From Flavobacterium johnsoniae UW101 (GTDB lineage: Bacteria > Bacteroidota > Bacteroidia > Flavobacteriales > Flavobacteriaceae): 64,000 nucleotides of DNA. Of the stretch, positions 27,879 through 38,086 are shown piece by piece. The notes under the pieces were generated by a model. It saw only the letters and a program-made list of their open reading frames with translations. It did no database searches and was not told the DNA's origin. The stretch is taken from NCBI RefSeq assembly GCF_000016645.1, contig NC_009441.1, positions 2,232,001 to 2,296,000 on the forward strand. The letters are read 5' to 3'. A program made the translations under genes and the position numbers. Position 1 is the stretch's first letter; each line of letters opens with the position of its first letter.

Positions 27879-30650
27879 ATGAACATTTATAAGGATTATA
27901 TCCAAGAAATTGAAGAACGTAAAAATCAGGGACTTCACCCAAAACCAATTGATAGTGCTGAATTATTAAGCGAAATTATTGCACAAATTAAAGATACAAA
28001 TAACGAATACAGAGAAGATTCTCTTAAGTTTTTTATTTACAATACTTTACCAGGAACTACAAGTGCTGCTGGTGAAAAAGCTAAGTTTTTAAAAGAGATT
28101 ATTCTGGGTCAGTCTGTTGTAGCAGAAATTACACCAGCATTTGCTTTTGAATTATTATCTCACATGAAAGGCGGGCCTTCTATCGAAGTGTTACTTGATT
28201 TAGCTTTAGGTAATGATGCTGCTATAGCAAAAGAAGCAGCAAAAGTTCTTAAAACACAAGTTTTCCTTTACGAAGCAGATACAGATCGTTTAGTAGAGGC
28301 ATTCAAAAATAATAATACAATTGCTAAAGAAATCCTTGAGAGTTATGCTCAAGCAGAGTTCTTTACAAAACTTCCAGAAGTAGCTGACGAAATTAAGGTA
28401 GTTACATTTATTGCTGGTGAAGGTGATATTTCAACAGATTTACTTTCTCCGGGTAACCAAGCGCACTCTCGTTCAGATCGTGAGCTTCACGGACAATGTA
28501 TGATTACGCCTCAGGCACAGCAGGAAATTAAAGCATTACAAGCACAGCATCCAGATAAAAGCGTAATGTTAATCGCTGAAAAAGGAACAATGGGAGTTGG
28601 TTCTTCTAGAATGTCAGGTGTAAACAACGTGGCACTTTGGACAGGAAAACAAGCAAGTCCTTATATTCCATTTGTTAATATTGCTCCAATTGTTGGAGGA
28701 ACAAACGGAATTTCTCCAATTTTCTTAACAACTGTAGATGTTACTGGCGGTATTGGTTTAGACCTTAAAAACTGGGTTAAAAAAGTTGATGCTGACGGAA
28801 ATGTTATTCGTAACGAAAATGACGAACCAATTTTAGAGCAAACTTATTCTGTTGCTACAGGAACGGTTCTTACAATCAATATTAAAGAGAAAAAGCTTTA
28901 TAACGGAGATCAGGAATTGATCGACATTTCTAAAGCATTTACTCCTCAAAAAATGGAATTTATCAAAGCAGGTGGTTCTTATGCTATCGTATTTGGTAAA
29001 AAACTTCAAACATTAGCAGCAAAAGTTTTAGATGTTGAGGCTCCTCTTGTATATGCTCCGTCAAAAGAAGTTTCTTATGAAGGACAAGGCCTTACTGCAG
29101 TGGAAAAAATCTTCAACAAAAATGCAGTTGGAATCGCTCCGGGTAAAGTATTACACGCTGGTTCTGACGTTCGTGTTGAAGTTAATATTGTAGGTTCTCA
29201 GGATACTACAGGTTTAATGACTGCTCAGGAATTAGAATCTATGGCAGCTACAGTAATTTCACCAATCGTTGATGGTGCTTACCAGTCAGGATGTCATACT
29301 GCTTCTGTTTGGGATAAAAAAGCACAGGCAAACATTCCAAAATTGATGAAATTCATGAACGATTTTGGTTTGATCACAGCTCGTGACCCAAAAGGTGTTT
29401 ATCATTCAATGACAGACGTAATCCATAAAGTACTTAACGATATTACTATCGACGAGTGGGCAATCATTATTGGTGGTGACTCTCATACAAGAATGTCAAA
29501 AGGTGTTGCTTTTGGTGCTGACTCAGGAACTGTTGCTCTTGCATTGGCTACTGGAGAAGCTTCAATGCCAATTCCAGAATCTGTAAAAGTTACTTTTAAA
29601 GGAGATATGAAAGGGTATATGGATTTCCGTGATGTGGTTCATGCTACTCAAGCGCAAATGCTTCACCAATTTGGAGGAGAAAATGTATTCCAAGGAAGAA
29701 TTATTGAGGTTCACATTGGAACATTAACAGCTGACCAAGCCTTTACATTTACTGACTGGACTGCAGAGATGAAAGCAAAAGCTTCTATTTGTATTTCTGA
29801 AGATGATACTTTGATCGAATCATTGGAAATTGCTAAAGGCAGAATCCAAATCATGATCGACAAAGGAATGGATAACGATAAACACGTTCTTCAAGGATTG
29901 ATCAACAAAGCTGATAAGAGAATTGCTGAAATTAAATCGGCAGAGAAACCAGCTTTAACTCCAGACGCAAATGCTAAATATTATGCTGAAGTTGTAGTTG
30001 ATCTTGATTTAATTGCAGAGCCTATGATTGCTGATCCAGACGTAAATAATGCTGATGTTTCAAAAAGATACACGCACGATACTATTAGACCTTTATCTTT
30101 CTACGGTGGAGTGAAAAAAGTAGATCTTGGATTTATTGGATCTTGTATGGTTCATAAAGGAGATATGAAAATCCTTGCTCAAATGTTGAAAAATGTTGAA
30201 GCACAAACAGGAAAAGTGGAATTCAACGCTCCTCTTGTTGTTGCTCCTCCAACATATAACATTGTAGATGAATTGAAAGCTGAAGGTGACTGGGAAGTAT
30301 TACAGAAATATTCTGGTTTTGAATTCGATGATAATGCTCCAAAAGGTGCTGCGCGTACAGAATATGAAAACATGTTGTATTTAGAGCGTCCAGGTTGTAA
30401 CCTTTGTATGGGTAACCAAGAAAAAGCTGCAAAAGGAGATACGGTAATGGCAACTTCTACGCGTCTTTTCCAAGGAAGAGTTGTAGAAGATAAAGAGGGT
30501 AAAAAAGGAGAATCATTACTTTCTTCTACTCCAGTTGTAGTATTGTCTACAATTTTAGGAAGAACTCCTACTATTGAAGAATATACAGCAGCTGTAGATG
30601 GTATCAACTTAACTAAGTTTGCGCCTTCAAACAAATCGTTAGTAATGTAA
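27879..30650 (+). CDS. acnB: Aconitate hydratase B
   Basis: 923 residues from ATG 27879. AcnB isomerises citrate to isocitrate through an Fe-S cluster in the TCA cycle. The N-terminal HEAT-like and swivel domains come first (GVGSSRMSGVNN, GGTNGISPIF), as in the AcnB domain order, and the cluster-ligand region is seen as IIGGDSHTRM, IGSCMVHKGD and CNLCMGNQ. In E. coli AcnB is the main TCA aconitase and moonlights in mRNA binding. It ends at a strong terminator, with a second aconitase gene next in the same direction. Confidence 0.97.
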   Translation: MNIYKDYIQEIEERKNQGLHPKPIDSAELLSEIIAQIKDTNNEYREDSLKFFIYNTLPGTTSAAGEKAKFLKEIILGQSVVAEITPAFAFELLSHMKGGPSIEVLLDLALGNDAAIAKEAAKVLKTQVFLYEADTDRLVEAFKNNNTIAKEILESYAQAEFFTKLPEVADEIKVVTFIAGEGDISTDLLSPGNQAHSRSDRELHGQCMITPQAQQEIKALQAQHPDKSVMLIAEKGTMGVGSSRMSGVNNVALWTGKQASPYIPFVNIAPIVGGTNGISPIFLTTVDVTGGIGLDLKNWVKKVDADGNVIRNENDEPILEQTYSVATGTVLTINIKEKKLYNGDQELIDISKAFTPQKMEFIKAGGSYAIVFGKKLQTLAAKVLDVEAPLVYAPSKEVSYEGQGLTAVEKIFNKNAVGIAPGKVLHAGSDVRVEVNIVGSQDTTGLMTAQELESMAATVISPIVDGAYQSGCHTASVWDKKAQANIPKLMKFMNDFGLITARDPKGVYHSMTDVIHKVLNDITIDEWAIIIGGDSHTRMSKGVAFGADSGTVALALATGEASMPIPESVKVTFKGDMKGYMDFRDVVHATQAQMLHQFGGENVFQGRIIEVHIGTLTADQAFTFTDWTAEMKAKASICISEDDTLIESLEIAKGRIQIMIDKGMDNDKHVLQGLINKADKRIAEIKSAEKPALTPDANAKYYAEVVVDLDLIAEPMIADPDVNNADVSKRYTHDTIRPLSFYGGVKKVDLGFIGSCMVHKGDMKILAQMLKNVEAQTGKVEFNAPLVVAPPTYNIVDELKAEGDWEVLQKYSGFEFDDNAPKGAARTEYENMLYLERPGCNLCMGNQEKAAKGDTVMATSTRLFQGRVVEDKEGKKGESLLSSTPVVVLSTILGRTPTIEEYTAAVDGINLTKFAPSNKSLVM

Positions 30651-30671
30651 TCTTACGATTATTAATATTAT

Positions 30672-30700
30672 AAAGCCCGAGTGATAAACTCGGGCTTTTT
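30672..30700 (+). terminator. Terminator between the two aconitase genes
   Basis: AAAGCCCGAGT/AACTCGGGCTTT stem of 11 base pairs with loop GATA and a T run, so the two aconitase genes are probably separate transcripts. Confidence 0.9.
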
Positions 30701-30766
30701 CTTTTATAGCTCTTCTATTTTTTGTAACTTGTCATGTTCAAAATAAAAAAACAAAACAATAAACTT

Positions 30767-33031
30767 ATGGCTTTTGATATTGAAATGATAAAAAAAGTGT
30801 ATGAGAACATGCCGGAACGTGTTGATAAGGCACGCGAGCTAGTTGGTCGTCCACTTACTTTGACAGAGAAAATTTTATATAATCACCTTTGGGATGGAGT
30901 ACCATCTCAAGTTTTTAAAAGAGGTGTAGATTATGTTGATTTTGCACCAGACCGTGTAGCGTGTCAGGATGCTACAGCACAAATGGCATTATTGCAGTTT
31001 ATGCATGCCGGAAAATCTAAAGTAGCAGTTCCAACAACGGTGCATTGCGATCACCTGATTCAGGCAAAAGTAGATGCTGCAACTGATTTGGCGAGAGCTA
31101 AAACGCAGAGTAATGAAGTTTTTGACTTCCTATCATCTGTTTCTAATAAATACGGAATTGGTTTCTGGAAACCAGGAGCAGGAATTATTCACCAAGTAGT
31201 ACTTGAAAACTATGCTTTCCCTGGCGGGATGATGATTGGTACCGATTCTCACACGGTAAATGCCGGAGGTTTAGGAATGGTAGCAATTGGAGTTGGTGGA
31301 GCAGATGCCGTTGATGTTATGTCGGGTATGGCTTGGGAACTTAAATTTCCTAAACTTATTGGAGTAAAACTAACTGGTAAATTATCAGGTTGGACCGCTC
31401 CAAAAGATGTTATTTTGAAAGTAGCAGGTATTTTAACTGTAAAAGGAGGAACAGGTGCTATTGTTGAATATTTTGGCGAAGGAGCAACTTCTATGTCTTG
31501 TACTGGTAAAGGGACTATTTGTAATATGGGTGCTGAGATTGGAGCTACAACTTCTACTTTTGGTTATGATGCTTCAATGGGACGTTATCTTCGTTCTACA
31601 AACCGTGCCGATGTTGCCGATGCTGCAGATAAAATTGCGCCATACCTAACAGGAGATCCTGAAGTTTATGCTAACCCAGAAGAATATTTCGATCAGGTTA
31701 TCGAAATTAATTTATCTCAATTAGAGCCGCACTTAAACGGACCATTTACTCCAGATTTAGCTACTCCGATTTCTAAAATGAAAGAAGAAGCAATCAAAAA
31801 TAACTGGCCGTTGCAAATTCAGGTAGGATTAATTGGTTCTTGTACAAACTCTTCTTACGAAGATATTTCTCGTGCAGCTTCTTTAGCAAGACAAGTTGCA
31901 GCAAAAAACTTAAAAACAAAAGCTGAGTTTACCATTACTCCGGGTTCTGAAGTAGTTCGTTCTACAATAGAAAGAGACGGTTTTATCGATACGTTCCATA
32001 AAATTGGAGCAACTGTTTTTGCTAACGCCTGCGGACCATGTATTGGTATGTGGGATAGAGATGGAGCAGAGAAAGAGGAAAGAAATACAATTGTTCACTC
32101 TTTCAATCGTAATTTCTCAAAACGTGCAGATGGTAACCCTAATACACTTGCTTTTGTAGGTTCTCCAGAATTGGTAACTGCAATGGCAATTGCGGGTGAT
32201 TTAGGTTTTAATCCATTAACAGATAAGCTGATTAATGAAGATGGAGAAGAAGTAATGCTGGATGCTCCAACAGGGGATGAACTTCCTGCTAAAGGTTTCT
32301 ATGCTGAAGATCCAGGATTTCAGGCTCCGGCAGCGGATGGTTCAGGTGTTCAGGTTGTGGTAAATCCAACATCAGAGCGATTACAATTACTAGCTCCTTT
32401 TGACGCTTGGGACGGAAAAAATATTACTGGTGCTAAATTGTTAATCAAAGCATTCGGAAAATGTACTACAGACCATATTTCTATGGCTGGACCATGGTTA
32501 CGTTTCCGAGGACATTTAGACAATATTTCTAATAATATGCTTATTGGAGCTGTAAATGCTTATAACCAAAAAACAAACTCTGTTAAAAATCAATTAACAG
32601 GTCAATACGATGCTGTTCCTGCGGTTGCTCGTGCATACAAAGCAGCTGGGGTTCCTTCTATTGTGGTTGGGGATCATAACTACGGAGAAGGTTCTTCTCG
32701 TGAACATGCGGCTATGGAGCCTCGTTTCTTAGGTGTTAAAGCGGTATTAGTGAAATCTTTCGCTCGTATCCATGAAACTAACCTTAAAAAACAAGGTCTT
32801 TTAGGATTGACTTTTGCTAATGAAGCAGATTACGATAAAATTCAGGAAGATGATACAATTAACTTCTTAGATTTAACTGAATTTGCTCCTGGTAAGCCAT
32901 TAACATTAGAGTTTGTGCATGCAAATGGCACAAAAGATATCATTTTGGCAAACCATACTTATAACGCTGGACAAATTGGATGGTTTGTTGCAGGTTCTGC
33001 ATTAAATTTAATTGCAGCAGGAAAAGCTTAA
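30767..33031 (+). CDS. Aconitate hydratase, mitochondrial-type
   Basis: About 754 residues from ATG 30767 ([19 protein letters not shown]); the upstream Lys-rich extension to 30734 is not typical. Motifs are [31 protein letters not shown] with two cluster cysteines, [12 protein letters not shown] and [12 protein letters not shown]. The C-terminal swivel domain comes last, the opposite of AcnB. Length fits the eukaryote-like aconitase branch rather than the longer E. coli AcnA. Having both types side by side means two non-interchangeable folds for the same step. Confidence 0.96.
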   Translation: MAFDIEMIKKVYENMPERVDKARELVGRPLTLTEKILYNHLWDGVPSQVFKRGVDYVDFAPDRVACQDATAQMALLQFMHAGKSKVAVPTTVHCDHLIQAKVDAATDLARAKTQSNEVFDFLSSVSNKYGIGFWKPGAGIIHQVVLENYAFPGGMMIGTDSHTVNAGGLGMVAIGVGGADAVDVMSGMAWELKFPKLIGVKLTGKLSGWTAPKDVILKVAGILTVKGGTGAIVEYFGEGATSMSCTGKGTICNMGAEIGATTSTFGYDASMGRYLRSTNRADVADAADKIAPYLTGDPEVYANPEEYFDQVIEINLSQLEPHLNGPFTPDLATPISKMKEEAIKNNWPLQIQVGLIGSCTNSSYEDISRAASLARQVAAKNLKTKAEFTITPGSEVVRSTIERDGFIDTFHKIGATVFANACGPCIGMWDRDGAEKEERNTIVHSFNRNFSKRADGNPNTLAFVGSPELVTAMAIAGDLGFNPLTDKLINEDGEEVMLDAPTGDELPAKGFYAEDPGFQAPAADGSGVQVVVNPTSERLQLLAPFDAWDGKNITGAKLLIKAFGKCTTDHISMAGPWLRFRGHLDNISNNMLIGAVNAYNQKTNSVKNQLTGQYDAVPAVARAYKAAGVPSIVVGDHNYGEGSSREHAAMEPRFLGVKAVLVKSFARIHETNLKKQGLLGLTFANEADYDKIQEDDTINFLDLTEFAPGKPLTLEFVHANGTKDIILANHTYNAGQIGWFVAGSALNLIAAGKA

Positions 33032-33055
33032 TTTTTTAAGATTCGATTATACTTA

Positions 33056-33087
33056 AAAAGCGCTCTGTATATACAGAGCGCTTTTTT
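33056..33087. terminator. Perfectly palindromic bidirectional terminator
   Basis: AAAAAGCGCTCTGT and ACAGAGCGCTTTTT flank the centre ATAT, giving T runs on both strands. It touches the stop codon of the minus-strand kelch gene (33086). Confidence 0.9.
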
Positions 33088-34468
33088 ATTTGAAATTAAT
33101 TTTGTCTGATTTGATTTCTAATGTTTTAATTCTATTTGGTTTAGTTGTTTGAAATTCATCAATTGAGATGCTGTATGTGTTTGAAGAAGGAGTTTTAGAA
33201 TAATCATTATGTGTATAGCCGCCAATTATATAAAGTTTGTCATTGTAAAAATGCATAGAACAAGATTTTAAACCCAGATCAATTTTATATTCTTTAAGCT
33301 GTTTTGTTTTTAAGTGATAGGTGTATAGTATTGTGTCTTCAAAAAAATAAATGATATTGTCATGATAAATTATTGCTGGTCTTTCTAATCCTGAAAATAA
33401 TTCACCTTCAATCTGCCATTTTTGTGTAATCAAATCAAAAGTTTCAATTTCAGGCAGAGGCTGGCTGTTATTTCCTCCAATAAGATATATTTTATCATTA
33501 AGCAGGATTCCTGTAGTTTCTTTTGCAGTTGGCATGTTGTCTAGTTCATACCAATAACCAGAAGGAATGTTGTACATATGTACTTTGTTGGTGAAAGTTT
33601 TTTTACCGCTTTCGGTCATTTTTATAGAACCACCCATTATAATAATATTGTCTTTATAAGTAAACGAAGCAAAATCTGCAGCTTGATGCGGATTTGTATT
33701 GTCAACTTTTATAGTTTGATCACTAAGGTTTAAAACTTCAATCTGATCTTGCAAGTATTCAAATTTTCCATTTACAGAAATTCTTTTTCCGCCTAAAACA
33801 TACACTGAATTATCATATAAGTGTGCATTGTGATATGCTCTTTTTATGAATTTTATGGGAGAATCTTCCCAAGTATCAGTTTTAATATTGTACGTAGAGA
33901 AATCCCCTTTGTAAAACAAAAAAGTTGAATTTCGGCTTAACTCATCTTGAAGATCTTTTAAAGTGGGTGCGGCTTTTTCTGCGGTAACTTTCTTCCATGA
34001 ATCAGCTTCACGAGATCCATTCCCGCCTATAACATAAATTTTATCGTTGTTTAAAAACGATCCAAAAGAGAAGATAGGAAATTTTAAAGGAGCCAGTTTA
34101 TTAAAGTTCAGCTTTGATTTTAATTTTAACTGATGATTGGCTGTAATTGTCAATTCAGATAAATTCTCGACTTCATTAGCCAGAAAGATAGTGAAATTTG
34201 CTTTCTTAAAGTCTTCAAGACGTACTTTTAGGCTGGTAAAACCAATATGAGAGAATTCTAAAATTTCATCGTTTTTAAATTGCGGAAGCAGCTTTAAAGA
34301 GAATTTTCCGTTCAGATCAGTTATAGTTCCTACTTTGCTTGACAAGGCAAATACATTGGTGTTTTCAATAGGAAGATTTTCTTTTTGAGAAAATACTTCG
34401 CCATTTATATTTTGTGAAATAGAAAAAAAAGGAATGAAAATAAAAATCAAGAGTAATTTTTTCGCCAT
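33086..34468 (-). CDS. Kelch-repeat protein with CarboxypepD_reg-like domain
   Basis: A 460-residue exported protein. A signal peptide (LLLIFIFIPFFSISQ) is followed by a CarboxypepD_reg-like beta domain (residues about 20-110, GTITDLNGKFSLKL), then at least five kelch-type blades with the GG motif (VIGGNGS, VLGGKRIS, IMGGSIK, LIGGNNS, IIGGYTH). A beta-propeller outside the cytoplasm is expected, with a binding rather than catalytic role. No TonB box or barrel is seen. Its job is unknown and there is no partner gene next to it. Confidence 0.85.
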   Translation of the reverse strand: MAKKLLLIFIFIPFFSISQNINGEVFSQKENLPIENTNVFALSSKVGTITDLNGKFSLKLLPQFKNDEILEFSHIGFTSLKVRLEDFKKANFTIFLANEVENLSELTITANHQLKLKSKLNFNKLAPLKFPIFSFGSFLNNDKIYVIGGNGSREADSWKKVTAEKAAPTLKDLQDELSRNSTFLFYKGDFSTYNIKTDTWEDSPIKFIKRAYHNAHLYDNSVYVLGGKRISVNGKFEYLQDQIEVLNLSDQTIKVDNTNPHQAADFASFTYKDNIIIMGGSIKMTESGKKTFTNKVHMYNIPSGYWYELDNMPTAKETTGILLNDKIYLIGGNNSQPLPEIETFDLITQKWQIEGELFSGLERPAIIYHDNIIYFFEDTILYTYHLKTKQLKEYKIDLGLKSCSMHFYNDKLYIIGGYTHNDYSKTPSSNTYSISIDEFQTTKPNRIKTLEIKSDKINFK

Positions 34469-34639
34469 TTTTTAGGTTTCAAATTTTGGATTTTTTGGAA
34501 AAAAAGAATGCTAAATGTAAAAAACTGCATTTCAAAAAGTTGGCTCAATTTTTATACCGAGGTTGTTAATTTGAAGTAAATTAGTTGTTAAAAAACGTGG
34601 AAATTTTACTTTAAAAAGTTAAATTCGCCTTTTAGGCAA

Positions 34640-34647
34640 TATATTTG
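34640..34647 (+). promoter_or_regulatory. -7 box of the LysM-NlpC/P60 gene
   Basis: TATATTTG fits TAnnTTTG and lies 64 bases before the ATG at 34712. A TTG at -33 is not clear. Confidence 0.45.
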
Positions 34648-34711
34648 TGCTTTTTGAGTTTCAAAATAGTGTCTAAACTTAAAAAAGGAGTTATAACTTT
34701 AATAGGTGAGT

Positions 34712-35866
34712 ATGGTTTTTAGATTAATTATAGTATTGTTTTTTTTTAGTGTTGGTGTTTTTTCTCAGGAAAAATTTATCAAACATAAAATTTCAAAAGG
34801 AGAAAACCTTACTGTAATTGCTAAAAAATATGGAGTAAAGGCAAAAGACATTCAAGAAGCGAATCCAAATGCTCCTAAAATTTTAAAACTAAATTCGGTT
34901 TTATTGATCCCGAATAAAAATGTAAAGTCAGCTCAAAATTCTACACCATCAATAGCGAACAATACTTCTGTAAATACTACTCCTGGTTCGCACGAAGTTT
35001 TACAAAAAGAAACACTTTGGGGAATCTCTAAAAAATACAATGTTAGTGTTGATGATTTGAAAAAAGCAAATCCTGCGCTGGAAACGGAGGGACTGAAAAT
35101 TGGACAGCAAATCGTTATTCCAGTAAATACAGCAGCCATTGCTGAAAATACAGCTCCGGAAACAGAAAAACCGGAAATCATTTCTTCTACAGATGTTGAC
35201 CTTGAGGTTAAAGTACAGCCAAAAGAAACAAAATACGCAATCGCAAAAAAATACGGAATAACAGTAAAAGAACTGGAGCGTCAAAATCCTTCTATAAAAG
35301 CTAAACTTCCAGTTGGATATGTTTTGAAAATCAAAACAACAAAAGAGAAAGCAGATGCTGTAAATGCTTTGAATGAACCTAAGACATTATTAGACGAAAG
35401 TTTTGGTTCTGAGCCTCAAATTGCAGATAATAATACAGCAGTTAAAAAAGATTCTACATTTGTTTATAATGGAAATCATTCTGGATTAATCGACCAGATT
35501 ATTGTAAGTGCAACTGAAAATATTGGAACCCGTTATCGTTCAGGCGGTACTACAAAAGCAGGTTTTGACTGTTCAGGTTTAATGTTCTGCACTTTTGGAA
35601 ATTTTGATATAAAACTGCCAAGAAGTTCAATCGAACAATCTCGTATAGGAACTAAAGTAGCTTCTGCAGAAGCGCAAAAAGGAGATTTGATTTTCTTTAA
35701 AACTAACGGCAGACGTCATATTAATCATGTAGGAATGGTGGTTGAAGCAGCTGACGGAGAAATTAAGTTTGTGCACTCATCAACACATGGCGGAGTTATG
35801 ATTTCTTCTACAAAAGAACCTTATTATCAAAGAACTTTTTCTCAGGTAAACCGTATTTTAGAATAA
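34712..35866 (+). CDS. LysM and NlpC/P60 cell-wall hydrolase
   Basis: About 384 residues with a signal peptide ending SVGVFSQ. Three LysM domains (HKISKGENLTVIAKKYGV, HEVLQKETLWGISKKYNV, and a third near 165-210) bind peptidoglycan, and the C-terminal NlpC/P60 domain has Cys in DCSGLMFC, His in HINHVGMV and a third polar His in HSSTHGGV. It should cut peptide stems in the wall. ATG 34712 is preferred to GTG 34706. Its last nine bases overlap the convergent response regulator gene. Confidence 0.93.
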   Translation: MVFRLIIVLFFFSVGVFSQEKFIKHKISKGENLTVIAKKYGVKAKDIQEANPNAPKILKLNSVLLIPNKNVKSAQNSTPSIANNTSVNTTPGSHEVLQKETLWGISKKYNVSVDDLKKANPALETEGLKIGQQIVIPVNTAAIAENTAPETEKPEIISSTDVDLEVKVQPKETKYAIAKKYGITVKELERQNPSIKAKLPVGYVLKIKTTKEKADAVNALNEPKTLLDESFGSEPQIADNNTAVKKDSTFVYNGNHSGLIDQIIVSATENIGTRYRSGGTTKAGFDCSGLMFCTFGNFDIKLPRSSIEQSRIGTKVASAEAQKGDLIFFKTNGRRHINHVGMVVEAADGEIKFVHSSTHGGVMISSTKEPYYQRTFSQVNRILE

Positions 35867-36259
35867 GAAACTATTTAAAAATTGCTTTTTTAATTCTTCA
35901 ACCGGAATAGGTTTGTTTAAAAAATCACAAACATATTCGTTTTTTCTAATTTGTTCTATTTCATCAGAATCTAAAGTTGAAGAAACTACATAAATCTGAG
36001 TTTCCTTTTGAATTTCCATATTAAGCGTTTGAAATATATCTAAAAATTCAAAACCATTCATTATAGGCATTTGTATGTCTAATAAAATGACTAATTTCTG
36101 CTTTGCCTTTTTATTCTTTATAATCCATTGCAGGCCTTCTAATCCATTATTGGCAATAGCAACTTGGTTTATATCAAGAATTTTTTTCAGTAATTGTTTT
36201 GTAACAAGCTGATCAATTAAGTTGTCTTCAATTAATAATATAGTTGAGTTAAATTCCAT
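35858..36259 (-). CDS. Single-domain response regulator
   Basis: A 133-residue CheY-like receiver. The phosphoacceptor Asp is in ILLDIQMPIMNG, the conserved Lys in FLNKPIP, and acidic residues in LIEDN at the start. There is no output domain. It overlaps the upstream histidine kinase gene by 11 bases, so kinase and receiver are almost certainly made together; the receiver may act in a phosphorelay or by protein contact. Confidence 0.93.
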   Translation of the reverse strand: MEFNSTILLIEDNLIDQLVTKQLLKKILDINQVAIANNGLEGLQWIIKNKKAKQKLVILLDIQMPIMNGFEFLDIFQTLNMEIQKETQIYVVSSTLDSDEIEQIRKNEYVCDFLNKPIPVEELKKQFLNSFLF

Positions 36260-37682
36260 AAGAAGTTGGGATAGCTACAATAAATTTACTTCCAATGTTG
36301 TTTTCAGAAACAACTGAAATATTTCCTTTAATATTTTCGACAGCTTCTTTTACAATATAAAGACCTAATCCAGATCCTTTATTTTTGTTTGTTCCAAAGT
36401 ACATTTCAAAAATATAATCTTTACAATCTTCTTTAATACCTATTCCGTTGTCAGAAACCTCAATTCTGTTAAAGCCGTCAGAAAGATAAGTCTTAATAGA
36501 AATAAACATTTCTTGTTTACTGTTGTCGGCATATTTAATTGCATTAGAAAGTAAGTTGCTGATAATGATTTTTAAACGCAGACCATCGCTCTGAATTTGA
36601 TCTATCTCTAATTCTTGTTTAAAAGTAATTTTGCTTGCATTTTCAATGTGCATCAATTGAGAAATAGCTTCGTTGAAAATCTCCTTAAGGCTTACAGGTT
36701 CAATAACGATTTGTTTTCTTTTGTTTTTAGAATAATCAATAATATCACTTATAAATTGATCCTGCTTCGTTAAACTTTGATGCATTAATTTTAAATAGTC
36801 TTTTATTTGATCAATGTCATCTTCCAATTGTGTAATCTCAATCAGACCTTTTAAAGATGTAATAGGAGATCTTAAGTCATGAGAGGCGCTGTAAACAAAG
36901 CGGTCTAATTCATGATTAACTAAAGTTAGATTCTCATTCTTAACTTCAATTTCCTTTTTAGAAATGGTCAGGCGTTTTACCATTATTGAATAATAAGAGC
37001 AAACACTTAAAACGATTATTAAAATAAAAACGATGTTGGTGATTGTTAAAAGTGTTTTTATTTTTCGGGTTCCTTCTCCCAGAGTATTCGAGAAATTACG
37101 CTGATTGATAGTAAGCTTATCGCTGATACGGCTGATTTTAAGAATGAATTTCTTTTGATCAGCTTCAGTCAATGAATTACGTTCGATTTTTGCATTAATT
37201 TGAGTTCCAATTATAAAAAGTTCATCAATTAAATTATCTCCTTGTTCCCATTCGTGAATTGCTTTTGCCAGAAATGAAACTTTTTTAAAGTTTACAAACA
37301 GCCAGACAATATCATCTAAATCATCTTTATGATTACGGCCGGCTAAAAAACCTTTTCTTGCTACCTCATTATCGCCTGCCTTTAAAAGAGTTTTTCGGGC
37401 AATTCCATCGCCTTGAGGAACTTTTAATTCTTCTTTGTATAGTTTCCATTGATTTGGGTCTTTGTTGTAGAGATAAGTGATAAGATGACGTGAAGCATCT
37501 TTTTGCCCCTTAGAATAATGTGATTCTCCATTAACATAAGCCCTGTTGGCAGATAAAATTTTAATTGTGAAAAAATTAATGCAGATCAATAATGCACAAG
37601 AAATGAATACGATTAATATTAAAATAAACACATTCGGCAAACGGAGGCTTCGTAAAGAACGAACCTTATGCATGATTTTCAT
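36249..37682 (-). CDS. Membrane sensor histidine kinase
   Basis: A 477-residue kinase with two membrane segments (IFILILIVFISCALLICINF near the start, and about 210-235) around a periplasmic sensor of some 170 residues. The HisKA box is SASHDLRSPITSLKGL with the phosphorylated His, then N box SNLLSNAIKYA, DNGIG and GSGLGLYIV. No HAMP or PAS domain is obvious. It partners the overlapping receiver gene. Signal unknown. Confidence 0.92.
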   Translation of the reverse strand: MKIMHKVRSLRSLRLPNVFILILIVFISCALLICINFFTIKILSANRAYVNGESHYSKGQKDASRHLITYLYNKDPNQWKLYKEELKVPQGDGIARKTLLKAGDNEVARKGFLAGRNHKDDLDDIVWLFVNFKKVSFLAKAIHEWEQGDNLIDELFIIGTQINAKIERNSLTEADQKKFILKISRISDKLTINQRNFSNTLGEGTRKIKTLLTITNIVFILIIVLSVCSYYSIMVKRLTISKKEIEVKNENLTLVNHELDRFVYSASHDLRSPITSLKGLIEITQLEDDIDQIKDYLKLMHQSLTKQDQFISDIIDYSKNKRKQIVIEPVSLKEIFNEAISQLMHIENASKITFKQELEIDQIQSDGLRLKIIISNLLSNAIKYADNSKQEMFISIKTYLSDGFNRIEVSDNGIGIKEDCKDYIFEMYFGTNKNKGSGLGLYIVKEAVENIKGNISVVSENNIGSKFIVAIPTSYGI

Positions 37683-38086
37683 ATTAGTAGGTTTAATATT
37701 AATGTTCTGCCTTATGTTTTGATTGTTTAGTTTATTCTTAAAATAATCTTGAGGCTGATTATTTATAAGAAATTAAAATAAACAATTGTTAATAAAAATA
37801 TCTAAATTTTAAGACTAATGAAGTCTTTTATCAAATTTAGTAAAAAATACGAATCTTTTTACAAGACTAGTTATTTTTTGTTTCTTATTTTTGTTTTAAA
37901 TATAATTAATTGATTTTTAATGTTTTAGTGTTATATTTTTCTGTATGAATTAAAACGTGTAATTTTATTTCTGCTGTTTTTAAATGAAAACACAGAAATT
38001 AATATTGGATTTTTGTTTAATTATATTCAATAAAAAAACTGCAAAAATATTTGCAGTTTTGATGTAATTATAGATTCAGTTTATTA
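37683..38086. other. 404-base gap between kinase gene and the AAA operon
   Basis: Very AT-rich, with no supported gene. The only clear element is the minus-strand terminator of the AAA operon at 38031-38061. No good promoter for the kinase gene is seen. Confidence 0.5.
38031..38061 (-). terminator. Terminator of the five-gene AAA operon
   Basis: ACTGCAAA/TTTGCAGT stem; on the minus strand it is followed by seven T. It also has some T on the plus side. Confidence 0.8.

Noticed and set aside
27879..33031. Recent duplication of an aconitase gene
   Set aside because: The two proteins have opposite domain order and different motifs; they belong to different branches.
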